Assembly (NCBI GenBank): GCA_035720945.1
Contig: DASTNK010000171.1
Location: 1 to 10,070 of the forward strand
Direction of reading: 5' to 3'
DNA: 10,070 nt
Origin: SCQX01 sp035720945
GTDB lineage: Bacteria > Pseudomonadota > Gammaproteobacteria > Burkholderiales > Burkholderiaceae_B
The translations under genes and the position numbers were made by a program. Shown here in pieces: positions 1 to 6,968 of the stretch (position 1 is its first letter; each line of letters starts with the position of its first letter). The notes beneath the pieces were generated by a model, which saw nothing but the letters and a program-made list of their open reading frames with translations, made no database searches and was not told where the DNA came from.

Positions 1-95
1 AATGATGACCATTATTTCGATATGGAGACAAGCCGGGCCGTGGGCACTCGCGATTCCAATGGACAACGCGCCGGGGCCAACCCGATAATACCGGC

Positions 96-1049
96 ATGCA
101 ACGACACCGGGAACCCATCGAAACCTATCTACTGCGCGTCCTGCAAACGCTGCTCACCGAGCAAAGCGTTTCACGCGCCGCCATGCGGCTGGGGCTTTCG
201 CAGCCCGCCATCAGCAATTCGCTCAAGCGGCTGCGGGAAATCACCGGCGACGCCATCCTGGTGCGCGGAAAATCGGGCATGGTGCCCACCGAGCGCGGCC
301 GCGAGCTCCTTGCCCACGCCACCGAGGCGCTGGTGGCCATAGACCGCATCACCCACTCGCCCGTCGAATTCTCGCCGCAGACCTGCACCCGGGAGTTCCA
401 TCTGGGCGCACCAGACTACCTGGATGCCCTCTTCCTGCCCAACATCGCCGAAATCGTGTTTCGCAACGCGCCGCAGGCCAAGCTCATCGTGCACCCCATC
501 AACGCCGACTACAACTATGAAGAGGCGCTCGAGAACGGCACGCTGGACGTCGTCATCGGCAACTGGCGCGAACCGCCGCCGCACCTGCACATGTCGCGCC
601 TGTTCGACGACGAGGTCATCTGCATGGTCGGCAGCCAGCATTTCCTGGCGGACAAGGGCATTTCGCTGCAGCATTACCTGGAACTGCACCACCTCGCCCC
701 CACGCCCTACGTGTCGGAACGCACCAGCTTCATCGACGGCTGCCTGGCCGAACACGGCCTGCGGCGCCACATCCACATGACCATTCCCTACTTCGGCCTG
801 GTCCCGTACGTTCTCATGTCCACCGACCTGGTGTTCACCACCGGCCGGCAATTCGCCCAGCACTACACGCAGTACCTGCCCATCAAGGTGCTGCCGTCGC
901 CGTTCAAGTTCCCACCCATGCGCTTCTACCAGCTCTGGCACAAGCGCACGCATGGCGCGGCCGACATCACCTGGCTGCGCCGGCGTATAGCCGATGTGGC
1001 CACCCGCCTGCAGTCCGGACTGCGCACACCCCCGCCCGACCAAACGTAA
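96..1049 (+). CDS. LysR-family transcriptional regulator
   Basis: 317-residue LysR-type regulator, the usual family length. The N-terminal winged helix-turn-helix lies at about residues 8-68; its recognition part reads VSRAAMRLGLSQPAISNSL and is followed by the typical LKRLRE...ILVRG...PTERG wing. Residues about 95-300 form the periplasmic-binding-protein-like effector domain (GTLDVVIGNW, then a VLPSPFKFPPMRFYQLWHKR stretch near the C-terminus, a pattern seen in the NodD/NahR-like branch). ATG 96 is the earliest usable start in frame; no good Shine-Dalgarno is visible before it. It lies upstream of, and co-directional with, the purine permease, so control of the permease is plausible, but LysR regulators often control a divergent gene, and that side is outside the window. 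The family call is certain; effector and targets are not known. Confidence 0.93.
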   Translation: MQRHREPIETYLLRVLQTLLTEQSVSRAAMRLGLSQPAISNSLKRLREITGDAILVRGKSGMVPTERGRELLAHATEALVAIDRITHSPVEFSPQTCTREFHLGAPDYLDALFLPNIAEIVFRNAPQAKLIVHPINADYNYEEALENGTLDVVIGNWREPPPHLHMSRLFDDEVICMVGSQHFLADKGISLQHYLELHHLAPTPYVSERTSFIDGCLAEHGLRRHIHMTIPYFGLVPYVLMSTDLVFTTGRQFAQHYTQYLPIKVLPSPFKFPPMRFYQLWHKRTHGAADITWLRRRIADVATRLQSGLRTPPPDQT

Positions 1050-1065
1050 TCAGTGATTACCCGAA

Positions 1066-1098
1066 CGCCGCCACCATCATCTCCTATGGCGGCGGCGT
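1066..1098. repeat. GC-rich inverted repeat after the LysR gene
   Basis: CGCCGCCA (1066-1073) is matched by TGGCGGCG (1087-1094) with a 13-base loop. A shifted alternative pairs ACGCCGCC (1065-1072) with GGCGGCGT (1091-1098). It starts 17 bases after the LysR stop codon, where a terminator would be expected, but no T-run follows, so it is not a classical intrinsic terminator. It may only be a 3'-end-stabilising or Rho-assisted hairpin. Confidence 0.35.
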
Positions 1099-1182
1099 GA
1101 CTATCATCGCGCCTTGATACCGACCATCACGCCTGACTGAAAGTCCGGCGCGGCAAGCGTGCCTAGAATGGCCCGGCGTGTT

Positions 1183-1201
1183 GTGTGGCTGGTTCGAACA
1201 C
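1183..1201. promoter_or_regulatory. Candidate LysR-type operator (GTGT-N11-ACAC)
   Basis: GTGT at 1183-1186 and ACAC at 1198-1201 are separated by exactly 11 bases, matching the T-N11-A dyad that LysR regulators recognise. It lies in the gap between the LysR gene and the permease. The four-base arms make a chance match possible; the fit comes from spacing and location only. Confidence 0.35.
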
Positions 1202-1230
1202 TCAACGAATTTGAATGTGCGAATCAACCA
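1190..1230 (+). repeat. Imperfect hairpin in the permease leader
   Basis: The segment 1190-1205 (TGGTTCGAACACTCAA) can pair imperfectly with 1211-1230, which ends CGAATCAACCA, through TGGTT/AACCA, CG/CG, ACA/TGT and TCAA/TTGA blocks separated by bulges. The result is a hairpin of about 41 bases, roughly 275 bases before the permease start. It could be an RNA element or part of an operator; the pairing is interrupted and no known riboswitch class was recognised by eye. Confidence 0.25.
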
Positions 1231-1492
1231 AACAGCGCGCCAGCCGGTCGCCGCGCCCCTGCGCACGACCGGCGAAAGCGCGATCCCTATCCAGGGCCCC
1301 GCCGGGTCATTCCGCAAGAAATTCCCCGACAAGACACTGGATCACCTGGCGGCCAGCGACACGGCAGCCGCGGGGACGCACGGAGACAACCCGCCGACCC
1401 GCCGCCGCGCCATCCTTCGACATGCGGTGCCCGTCGGCAACCTCAAGCACGCCTGATGACGGCCCTAGACGGCTCGTTTCAGCCCGCTGATA

Positions 1493-1498
1493 AAGGAG
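1493..1498 (+). promoter_or_regulatory. Ribosome binding site that fixes the permease start
   Basis: AAGGAG lies 8 bases before ATG 1507. It decides between this start and the much longer open frame reaching back to 1159. The protein from 1507 begins as AzgA-type permeases usually do, with a short cytosolic tail before the first helix. Confidence 0.8.
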
Positions 1499-1506
1499 CT
1501 TGCATC

Positions 1507-2901
1507 ATGACCGACCAAGAACTCGCCCTCGGCCGCGAGGCCGTGGCCGCCCCCATTGCCCCAGCCACAGGCCTGCGGCAAAAACTGGAAGGCCTATTCG
1601 ACATGGCCGCGCGCGGCACATCGCTGCGCCAGGAATCCATCGCCGGCCTCACCACCTTCCTGACCATGGTGTACTCGGTCTTCGTCGTACCCGGCATGTA
1701 TGGCGAAGCGGGCTTCGACAAGAGTGCCGTCTTCATCGCCGTCTGCCTGGTCAGCGCCTTCGGCTCCCTGCTGATGGGGTTGTGGGCCAACCTGCCCATC
1801 GCCGTCGGCTGCGCCATCTCGCTGACCGCCTTCACCGCCTTCGACCTGGTGCTCGGCCAGAAACTGCCGCCCACCGTGGTGCTCGGCGCCATCTTCCTGA
1901 TGGGAATCGTGTTCACGTCGATTTCCGTCACGGGCGTGCGCTCCTGGATCCTGCGCAATCTGCCGGCCGGCATCGCACATGGCACGGGGGTGGGCATCGG
2001 GCTGTTCCTGCTGCTGATCGCCGCCAACGGCGTCGGCCTGGTCGTGAAGAACCCCGGCGCCGGGCTGCCTGTCTCGCTGGGACACCTGACCACCCTGCCC
2101 GCGCTGGCCACCATCGTCGGCCTGGCCGCCATCTTCGGGCTGGAGCGCCGCCGTGTGCCGGGCAGCATCCTGATCGTCATCATCGCGCTCTCCGCGTTCG
2201 GCCTGGCGTTCGACCCGCACGTGAAATTCAGCGGTCTCGCCGCGATCCCCTCGTTGAGCTCGGCCGGACACGGCACACTGATCGGCGCGATGGACATCAA
2301 GGGTGCGCTGACGGTGGCGGTCATTCCCAGTGTGCTGGCATTGGTGATGACGGCGGTCTTCGACGCTACCGGCACCATCCGCGCCGTGGCGGGCCAAGCC
2401 GGCCAGCTCGATGAGAAAGGCCAGATCATCAACGGCGGCCGCGCCCTCGCGTCGGACTCCATCAGTTCGATCGTGTCGGCCTTCCTGGGCGGCGCGCCCG
2501 CCGCGGCCTACATTGAATCGGCCTCCGGCGTCGCCGCCGGCGCCAAGACCGGCTTCGCGGCGGCCGTCGTCGGTGTGCTGTTCCTGGCCATGCTCTTCCT
2601 GGCCCCCCTGGCCGGGCTGGTTCCTTCGTACGCCACCGCCCCCGCGCTGATGTACGTCGGCCTGCTGATGCTGGGCAGCATCTCCAAGCTCCACATGGAA
2701 GACATGGTCGACGCCATGGCCGGGCTGGTGTGCGCCGTGTTCATCGTGCTCACCTGCAACATCGTGACCGGCATCATGCTCGGCTTCAGCACCCTGGTTC
2801 TGGGTCGCATCGTCTCGGGCGAATTCCGCAAACTCAACGTCGGCACGGTCTCGATCGCCCTCGCGCTGGCCGTGTTCTACCTGGGCGGCTGGGCCATCTG
2901 A
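1507..2901 (+). CDS. NCS2 (AzgA-type) nucleobase permease
   Basis: 464-residue inner-membrane protein with many hydrophobic helices, the size and layout of AzgA-branch NCS2 permeases, which import adenine, guanine or hypoxanthine with protons. Family marks are the N-terminal RGTSLRQESIAGLTTFLTM, the FDATGT motif in the middle (residues about 295-300) and YIESASGVAAG, whose glutamate is the conserved substrate-contact position in the second half. It departs from the usual family pattern in two places: the helix that usually reads APGMGLNAYFAY is VGCAISLTAFTAFDL here, and the GTS before the YIES motif is GGA. Substrate specificity may therefore differ, for example another purine or an oxidised purine. 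Location upstream of uraD and allA supports uptake of a purine-catabolic substrate. Family confident; substrate inferred. Confidence 0.88.
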   Translation: MTDQELALGREAVAAPIAPATGLRQKLEGLFDMAARGTSLRQESIAGLTTFLTMVYSVFVVPGMYGEAGFDKSAVFIAVCLVSAFGSLLMGLWANLPIAVGCAISLTAFTAFDLVLGQKLPPTVVLGAIFLMGIVFTSISVTGVRSWILRNLPAGIAHGTGVGIGLFLLLIAANGVGLVVKNPGAGLPVSLGHLTTLPALATIVGLAAIFGLERRRVPGSILIVIIALSAFGLAFDPHVKFSGLAAIPSLSSAGHGTLIGAMDIKGALTVAVIPSVLALVMTAVFDATGTIRAVAGQAGQLDEKGQIINGGRALASDSISSIVSAFLGGAPAAAYIESASGVAAGAKTGFAAAVVGVLFLAMLFLAPLAGLVPSYATAPALMYVGLLMLGSISKLHMEDMVDAMAGLVCAVFIVLTCNIVTGIMLGFSTLVLGRIVSGEFRKLNVGTVSIALALAVFYLGGWAI

Positions 2902-2915
2902 TCCGGTCAAGGCAC

Positions 2916-2942
2916 AAGCCGCCGGTTGATACGCGGCGGCTT
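2916..2942 (+). terminator. Hairpin terminator after the permease
   Basis: Perfect 9-base arms AAGCCGCCG (2916-2924) and CGGCGGCTT (2934-2942) enclose a 9-base loop, 14 bases after the permease stop. The stem is strong and GC-rich, but the tail (TTATACCTGTTATG) is only moderately T-rich, so termination may be incomplete. It suggests that uraD-allA has, at least partly, its own promoter. Confidence 0.6.
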
Positions 2943-2994
2943 ATACCTGTTATGCGGTTTTCCCGACTGCCATCCCCGCCTGGAAGCCGTACAC

Positions 2995-3023
2995 TTGACA
3001 CAACGGATGGACGCTCCATGCGG
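2995..3023 (+). promoter_or_regulatory. Possible promoter for uraD-allA
   Basis: A perfect -35 consensus TTGACA lies at 2995-3000, between the permease terminator and uraD. At 17-base spacing the -10 position (3018-3023) is ATGCGG, a poor match, so activation by a regulator or another sigma factor would be needed. Weak call. Confidence 0.22.
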
Positions 3024-3124
3024 GTTCGCGCACCGGCGGAGACACGCGGGCGGAATTCTCTTGATGCTCCCGGCGCGGCGCGAGCCGCCACGTTCAACCC
3101 GACTTCATCCACAGACTCGACACC

Positions 3125-3652
3125 ATGATGCCACTCGACACGCCCGTCCTGACCCTGACCGACCTCTCCCGGATGCCGCGGGAAGAATTCACGACACGCC
3201 TGGGCGCCATCTTCGAACACTCCCCCTGGATCGCCGAAGGCGCCTGGGCCAGCCGCCCATTCGCCGATGTCGACCAGTTGCATGACGCCATGCTGGCCGT
3301 GCTGAATGCGGCCAACGATGCCGACCGCCTGGCCCTCATTTGCGCCCACCCTGAACTCGCCGGCAAAGAGGCTGCCAGTGGCACACTCACGCACGCCTCC
3401 ACCAACGAACAGCGCGGCGCCGGGCTCGATCAATGCAGCGCCAACGAACTGGCGCACCTGCGCGCGCTCAACGCCGCCTATCGCAAGCGCTTCGGTTTTC
3501 CGTTCGTCATCGCGGTCAAGGGGCTCAGCCGTCATCAGATCATGGACGCCATCGAATGCCGCCTTGAAAACCCCCGCGAAACGGAATTCGCTGCCTGCCT
3601 GACGGAAATCGGCAAGATCGCCCGCTTCCGGCTCGACACCTTGTTTGCTTGA
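3125..3652 (+). CDS. uraD: 2-oxo-4-hydroxy-4-carboxy-5-ureidoimidazoline (OHCU) decarboxylase
   Basis: Cytosolic enzyme that decarboxylates OHCU to S-allantoin, the last step of urate oxidation. 175 residues, the usual bacterial length. The conserved core is visible: FEHSPWIAEGAW (about 30-41), LICAHPELAGK with the catalytic His75, STNEQ with Ser92 and Glu95 (same three-residue spacing as the active-site Ser/Glu pair), AGLD, and YRKRFGFPFVIAVKG (119-133). ATG 3125 is immediately followed by a second ATG (3128); no strong Shine-Dalgarno separates them. It is followed after 17 bases by allA, so the two are almost certainly cotranscribed. HIU hydrolase (UraH), often fused to or beside UraD, is not in the window. 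Confidence 0.95.
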   Translation: MMPLDTPVLTLTDLSRMPREEFTTRLGAIFEHSPWIAEGAWASRPFADVDQLHDAMLAVLNAANDADRLALICAHPELAGKEAASGTLTHASTNEQRGAGLDQCSANELAHLRALNAAYRKRFGFPFVIAVKGLSRHQIMDAIECRLENPRETEFAACLTEIGKIARFRLDTLFA

Positions 3653-3669
3653 AACCGGGACCGCCCACC

Positions 3670-4182
3670 ATGACCACCGACACGCTCACGCCAGTCACCC
3701 TCGTCGCCGAACCGCTCACGCGCGACGCCTTCAGCCCGTTCGGCGACGTCATCGAAGTGTCCGACGCGGTGAAACACTTCCCCATCAACGACGGCAACAC
3801 CGAGCGCTACCACGATCTGGCCAACATCGACCCCGGCGCCGGCGGTCGCGTCATCGTTTCCATTTTCCGTGGCCTGCCGCGCCGCCTGCCGTTCGAACTC
3901 ACCATGATGGAACGCCATCCGCGCGCCAGCCAGGCGTTCATCCCGATTTCCGGCCGGCCGTACCTGGTGGCGGTGGCGCCAATCGGCAACGCCCCCACCA
4001 TCCAGGACATCCGCGTTTTCCACTGCAAGGCATCGCAAGGCGTGAACTACGCAACCGGGGTCTGGCACCACCCCCTCATGGCGCTGGAAAACACCTCCGA
4101 CTTTCTCATCATCGACCGCAGCGGGCCGGGCGACAACTGCGACGTCATCGAGCTGGAGCAGCGCGGCGTGGTGGTGCTTTAA
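3670..4182 (+). CDS. allA: Ureidoglycolate lyase
   Basis: 170-residue cupin-fold enzyme that splits S-ureidoglycolate into glyoxylate and urea in the allantoin pathway. Diagnostic motifs are AFSPFGDVIE (20-29), NDGNTERYHDL (40-50), MMERHPRASQAFIPISGRP (79-97) and GVNYATGVWHHPLMALE (124-140), all closely resembling the AllA family; length is normal. I start at ATG 3670, preceded by GGGA nine bases upstream, rather than the TTG at 3649, which overlaps the uraD stop and would add seven residues not expected in the family. It sits downstream of uraD in one transcript. Its glyoxylate product is the substrate of Gcl encoded at the right edge. Confidence 0.95.
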   Translation: MTTDTLTPVTLVAEPLTRDAFSPFGDVIEVSDAVKHFPINDGNTERYHDLANIDPGAGGRVIVSIFRGLPRRLPFELTMMERHPRASQAFIPISGRPYLVAVAPIGNAPTIQDIRVFHCKASQGVNYATGVWHHPLMALENTSDFLIIDRSGPGDNCDVIELEQRGVVVL

Positions 4183-4306
4183 ACAACGCCTTTGCGCGGG
4201 AAGGAACTGGATTCCGCACCTACCCGGCGGTGAGTCGCGCACCAGAGTGCGGGCCCGGTACTCAATGTCGAGATCAACGCGGCTCGTCCGTATCGGCACG
4301 AACCTG

Positions 4307-4321
4307 TTCTTCCGGGAAGAA
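4307..4321. repeat. Perfect 7+1+7 inverted repeat upstream of the GntR gene
   Basis: TTCTTCC (4307-4313), a single G, then GGAAGAA (4315-4321). It lies about 80-95 bases before the GntR start. Arm length, one-base centre and promoter location suit a dimeric repressor site; there is no T-run to suggest a terminator. Confidence 0.4.
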
Positions 4322-4352
4322 GGCTACTACCCCTCATCAAATCAAATAAGGT

Positions 4353-4380
4353 CATAATTAGGCGTTCGGACGTCACGTCC
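4353..4380 (+). promoter_or_regulatory. Possible promoter and operator of the GntR gene
   Basis: CATAAT at 4353-4358 is a good -10 match, though no convincing -35 lies 16-18 bases upstream. Ten bases downstream is a perfect inverted repeat GGACGT-C-ACGTCC (4368-4380) with a GT-C-AC centre, which resembles the GT...AC core of many GntR-family sites. Placed at or just after the expected transcription start and 19 bases before the start codon, it suits autorepression. Confidence 0.38.
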
Positions 4381-4399
4381 TCAAGCGCCAGAAACCCGT

Positions 4400-5128
4400 A
4401 TGCCTATCGATGCCACCCTCTCAGAAACAGAAACCGGCGACCCGGGCCTTGACACCCTGATCGCAGCATTGACACAAGACGGCGAGAATCAGGCCCAGAT
4501 AGCCTACCGGGTGCTAGAAGAAATGATTGTGACGATGAAATTGCCACCGGGCAGCAAGATTTCCGAGAAGAGGCTGAACCGTGCACTCGGCCTGGGGCGC
4601 ACGCCGCTTCGGGAAGCCCTGCAGCGGTTGGCGAACGAAGGCACCGTCAAGATTCTGCCCAGAGCCGGCGTCATTGTTTCCGATATCGACATGGTCGACC
4701 AAATGAACATGATCGAGGTGCGCCGGGAGCTGGAAAAAATCATTGCCGGCCGCGCGGCGCGCCTGGCAACCAAGGCGGAACGCGACATGTTCAAGCAACT
4801 GGCACAAAGATTCGACCGCGCGGCTAGCGAAAATGACGAGAACATCTTTATTCCGGCTGATCGCGAATTCAACTCCCTCTCGGTCAAGGCCGCACAGAAC
4901 AAATATGTGACCTACGCCATCACTCCCATCGGCGCCCAGACGCGCCGTTTCTGGTATTTGTACTTCAGGCGTTTTGGCGATCTGGCCCATACCGCCAAGC
5001 TGCACGCCGTCATCGCGCGCTGCATCGCCACGGGTGACGAAAACGGCGCACGCAAGGCCTCCGACGCACTACTTGACTACGTCGAGGAATACACGCACAA
5101 AACCCTCTGTTGCCTGAGCGGGATATAG
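4400..5128 (+). CDS. GntR-family (FCD subfamily) transcriptional regulator
   Basis: 242 residues. The winged helix spans about 30-95 (QAQIAYRVLEEMIV, KLPPGSKISEKRL, the recognition stretch LGLGRTPLREALQRLANEG, then a wing ending VIVSDID). The helical FCD ligand domain spans about 100-235 (MNMIEVRRELEKIIAGRAA, DREFNSL, KLHAVIARCIATGD). FCD domains usually hold a metal with one Asp and three His; here Asp154 and His202 remain, but the first His position is Asn158 and the last appears to be Asp226, so metal binding is probably lost or altered. It is convergent with the hydrolase gene and close to the carrier/hydrolase unit, which it likely represses. There is no clear Shine-Dalgarno. The effector is unknown; a ureide- or oxamate-like acid is a guess from context. 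Confidence 0.92.
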   Translation: MPIDATLSETETGDPGLDTLIAALTQDGENQAQIAYRVLEEMIVTMKLPPGSKISEKRLNRALGLGRTPLREALQRLANEGTVKILPRAGVIVSDIDMVDQMNMIEVRRELEKIIAGRAARLATKAERDMFKQLAQRFDRAASENDENIFIPADREFNSLSVKAAQNKYVTYAITPIGAQTRRFWYLYFRRFGDLAHTAKLHAVIARCIATGDENGARKASDALLDYVEEYTHKTLCCLSGI

Positions 5129-5261
5129 AAAACTCGTTTACAAGAAGACCCGCCGAGGCTTCACGCGTAGGGTAGCCCGCCGCTCTCGCATGAGCGAATG
5201 GCTTTGGGTACACGGCTTTACACGCGAAACGAGCCGCCGCCGACGACATCGTTACCAAGGC

Positions 5262-6863
5262 TCAATAACCGGCCACCACCCCATTGCTGCGTGGGTCGAC
5301 GCCACCTTCAAGAATGCCGGTGCCGGCATCCCGCACGATGGCACCGGCATGGCCCATCATCTCGTCGAACTCCCCAACCACGTCCACCTCATGGCCCAAC
5401 GCCCTGAGTCCGTCGATGATTTCAGGCTTGAAGCGGCTCTCGAGCTTAAGTGATTCCGAGCTTTCCCCCCACGTGCGCCCCAGCAGCCAGCGCGGTGCCG
5501 TGATGGCCTGCTGCACGGGCTGGCCGAACACGGCATGGCGAGTGAAAACTGTCGCCTGTGTCTGCGGTTGCCCATCACCGCCCATCGTGCCATACACCAT
5601 GATCCGGCCATCTGAAAAGCGGGCGAGGGCCGGATTGAGGGTATGAAATGGCTTCTTACCCGGCATCAATTCATGCAAATCCCCCTTGGCCAGAGAGAAC
5701 GAGCAGCCGCGATTCTGCCAATTGATGCCCGTGCGAGGCAAAACGGTGCCACTTCCAAACTCGTGATAGATGCTTTGGATGAACGACACCGCCCGTCCCG
5801 CGTCATCAATCACTCCCATCCATATGGTATCGGCCGGCCCCTTCCCGGCGCCCCATGGGAGCGCTTTTTCAAGCGAAACAGCCTTCACGTAGGGTGCCAG
5901 GAACGCATCGGACAGACACGCCTGCGGCTCGACAGACATGTGGATCGGATCACATACATATCGGTCGCGCATCAAGAAGGCCTGCTTGGTCGCCTCGACC
6001 ATCAGATGGACGTATTCCACACTGCCTTCCTCGTATTGACCGATATTCAGACGATCAAGAATGCCCAGGATCGCCAACGACACGACGCCTTGCGTAGGCG
6101 GCGCCGTGTTGTATATGTCTCCCAGACGGTGTTTGAGACGCAACGGCGGCACGGTTCTTGCGTGGTAACCATTCAGGTCGCGCAACCCGATCGGACTGCC
6201 GATTTCGGCCAAATCGTCGGCAATCATCCTGGCGAGATCCCCACGGTAAAAACTGTCCAGCCCCTGCACCACAAGTGTGCGCAGGGTCTTGGCCATGCGG
6301 GGCTGGACAAAACGACTGCCCGCGATGGGAACGTTGCCGTCAACCAGGAACGTATCGGAAAACCCGGACTGCTCGGCCAATTCCTGGAGCTTTGCGGACG
6401 TTGAGGCATGCTGCGAGCAGGTGACCGGAATACCTGTTTCCGCATAATGAATGGCATCTTCCAGCAATCGCGCAAGCGGCAGACGGCCGCCCCAGGACGC
6501 GCTGATGTTCAATGCCTCTTGCCACCCCTGGATCGTTCCGGCCACAGTGTTGGCGGCCAATGGGCCGCGAACCGGAATTGCCTCCAATCCCCGATCTTGA
6601 TAGAACTGCGTGGACACGCCTCCCCCCGCCGTACCACAGGCCTCTATGGCCATGACCGGCTTGCCGGGCTCCGAAATCACCCAGAATCCGTCCCCACCGA
6701 TGCCGTTCATGTGTGGATACACGACCGCTATGGCGGCCGCAGCGGCAACCATGGCTTCGATGGCATTGCCGCCATCCCGCCTCAAGATCGACATTGCCGC
6801 CTGCGCGGCCAGGGAATGTGGAGCGACGGCCATGCCGCGCGTGGACAGTGTGGAATTCAGCAT
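5262..6863 (-). CDS. Gamma-glutamyltransferase-family Ntn hydrolase, possibly oxamate amidohydrolase (HpxW-like)
   Basis: 533 residues from ATG 6863 (a TTG at 6878 would add five; neither start has a strong Shine-Dalgarno, but GGA lies 10 bases before the ATG). Family marks are GGNAIEAMVAAAAAIAVVYP, the MNGIGGDGFW motif and the GTMGGDGQPQTQ glycine loop. Autocleavage should occur before Thr346 (ADTIWMGVIDDAG), giving subunits of about 345 and 188 residues. Residues binding the gamma-glutamyl group in E. coli Ggt are missing: Arg114 aligns with Ser, the NNQMDDF aspartates align with QNRGCSF, and the Ser-Ser pair falls in FHTLNP. There is no signal peptide, so it is probably cytoplasmic, unlike periplasmic Ggt. 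These traits, with allA and gcl nearby, suggest a small amide such as oxamate, as for Klebsiella HpxW. It follows the MFS gene in the same direction. Family certain; substrate inferred. Confidence 0.88.
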   Translation of the reverse strand: MLNSTLSTRGMAVAPHSLAAQAAMSILRRDGGNAIEAMVAAAAAIAVVYPHMNGIGGDGFWVISEPGKPVMAIEACGTAGGGVSTQFYQDRGLEAIPVRGPLAANTVAGTIQGWQEALNISASWGGRLPLARLLEDAIHYAETGIPVTCSQHASTSAKLQELAEQSGFSDTFLVDGNVPIAGSRFVQPRMAKTLRTLVVQGLDSFYRGDLARMIADDLAEIGSPIGLRDLNGYHARTVPPLRLKHRLGDIYNTAPPTQGVVSLAILGILDRLNIGQYEEGSVEYVHLMVEATKQAFLMRDRYVCDPIHMSVEPQACLSDAFLAPYVKAVSLEKALPWGAGKGPADTIWMGVIDDAGRAVSFIQSIYHEFGSGTVLPRTGINWQNRGCSFSLAKGDLHELMPGKKPFHTLNPALARFSDGRIMVYGTMGGDGQPQTQATVFTRHAVFGQPVQQAITAPRWLLGRTWGESSESLKLESRFKPEIIDGLRALGHEVDVVGEFDEMMGHAGAIVRDAGTGILEGGVDPRSNGVVAGY

Positions 6864-6968
6864 CGTATCGTGATCCAACGGAAGAGAAATGGATGAAGAG
6901 TGGAAAGCGGCTAAGAGCCAGAGTGGTGTCGGTCCAGCCCCTCATCATTCGGGCCAGATCACAAACCC

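Larger units (their letters stand above)
1050..1506. other. Intergenic region and probable long leader of the permease gene
   Basis: 457 bases between the regulator and the permease without a convincing gene. The permease frame is open upstream to 1159, but that extension is proline/arginine-rich, lacks family similarity and has no ribosome binding site, so I treat it as non-coding. The region contains a GC-rich inverted repeat (1066-1098), a LysR-type T-N11-A dyad (1183-1201), a partly overlapping imperfect hairpin (1190-1230) and the permease Shine-Dalgarno (1493-1498). I could not pick a confident -35/-10 pair. Confidence 0.6.

Noticed and set aside
9..25. CCAT-N9-ATGG dyad before the first LysR gene as an autoregulatory site
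   Set aside because: The spacing is not the T-N11-A pattern, the arms are only four bases, and the region is cut by the window edge.
1159..1506. N-terminal extension of the permease frame back to 1159
   Set aside because: The added 116 residues are low-complexity Pro/Arg-rich with no family match, and AAGGAG directly precedes ATG 1507.
1594..2910. Long minus-strand open frame under the permease
   Set aside because: It is rich in Gly, Asp, Gln and His, has no recognisable domain, and is the antisense shadow of a GC-rich membrane protein gene.
3645..4349. Plus-strand open frame overlapping allA and the gap after it
   Set aside because: Arg/His/Pro-rich out-of-frame shadow; AllA motifs lie in the other frame. 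The part beyond 4182 resembles no gene remnant I recognise.
5129..5261. Bidirectional terminator between the convergent GntR and hydrolase genes
   Set aside because: Only weak stems (for example CGGCT/AGCCG at 5213-5236 with a 14-base loop) and no T-run on either strand.
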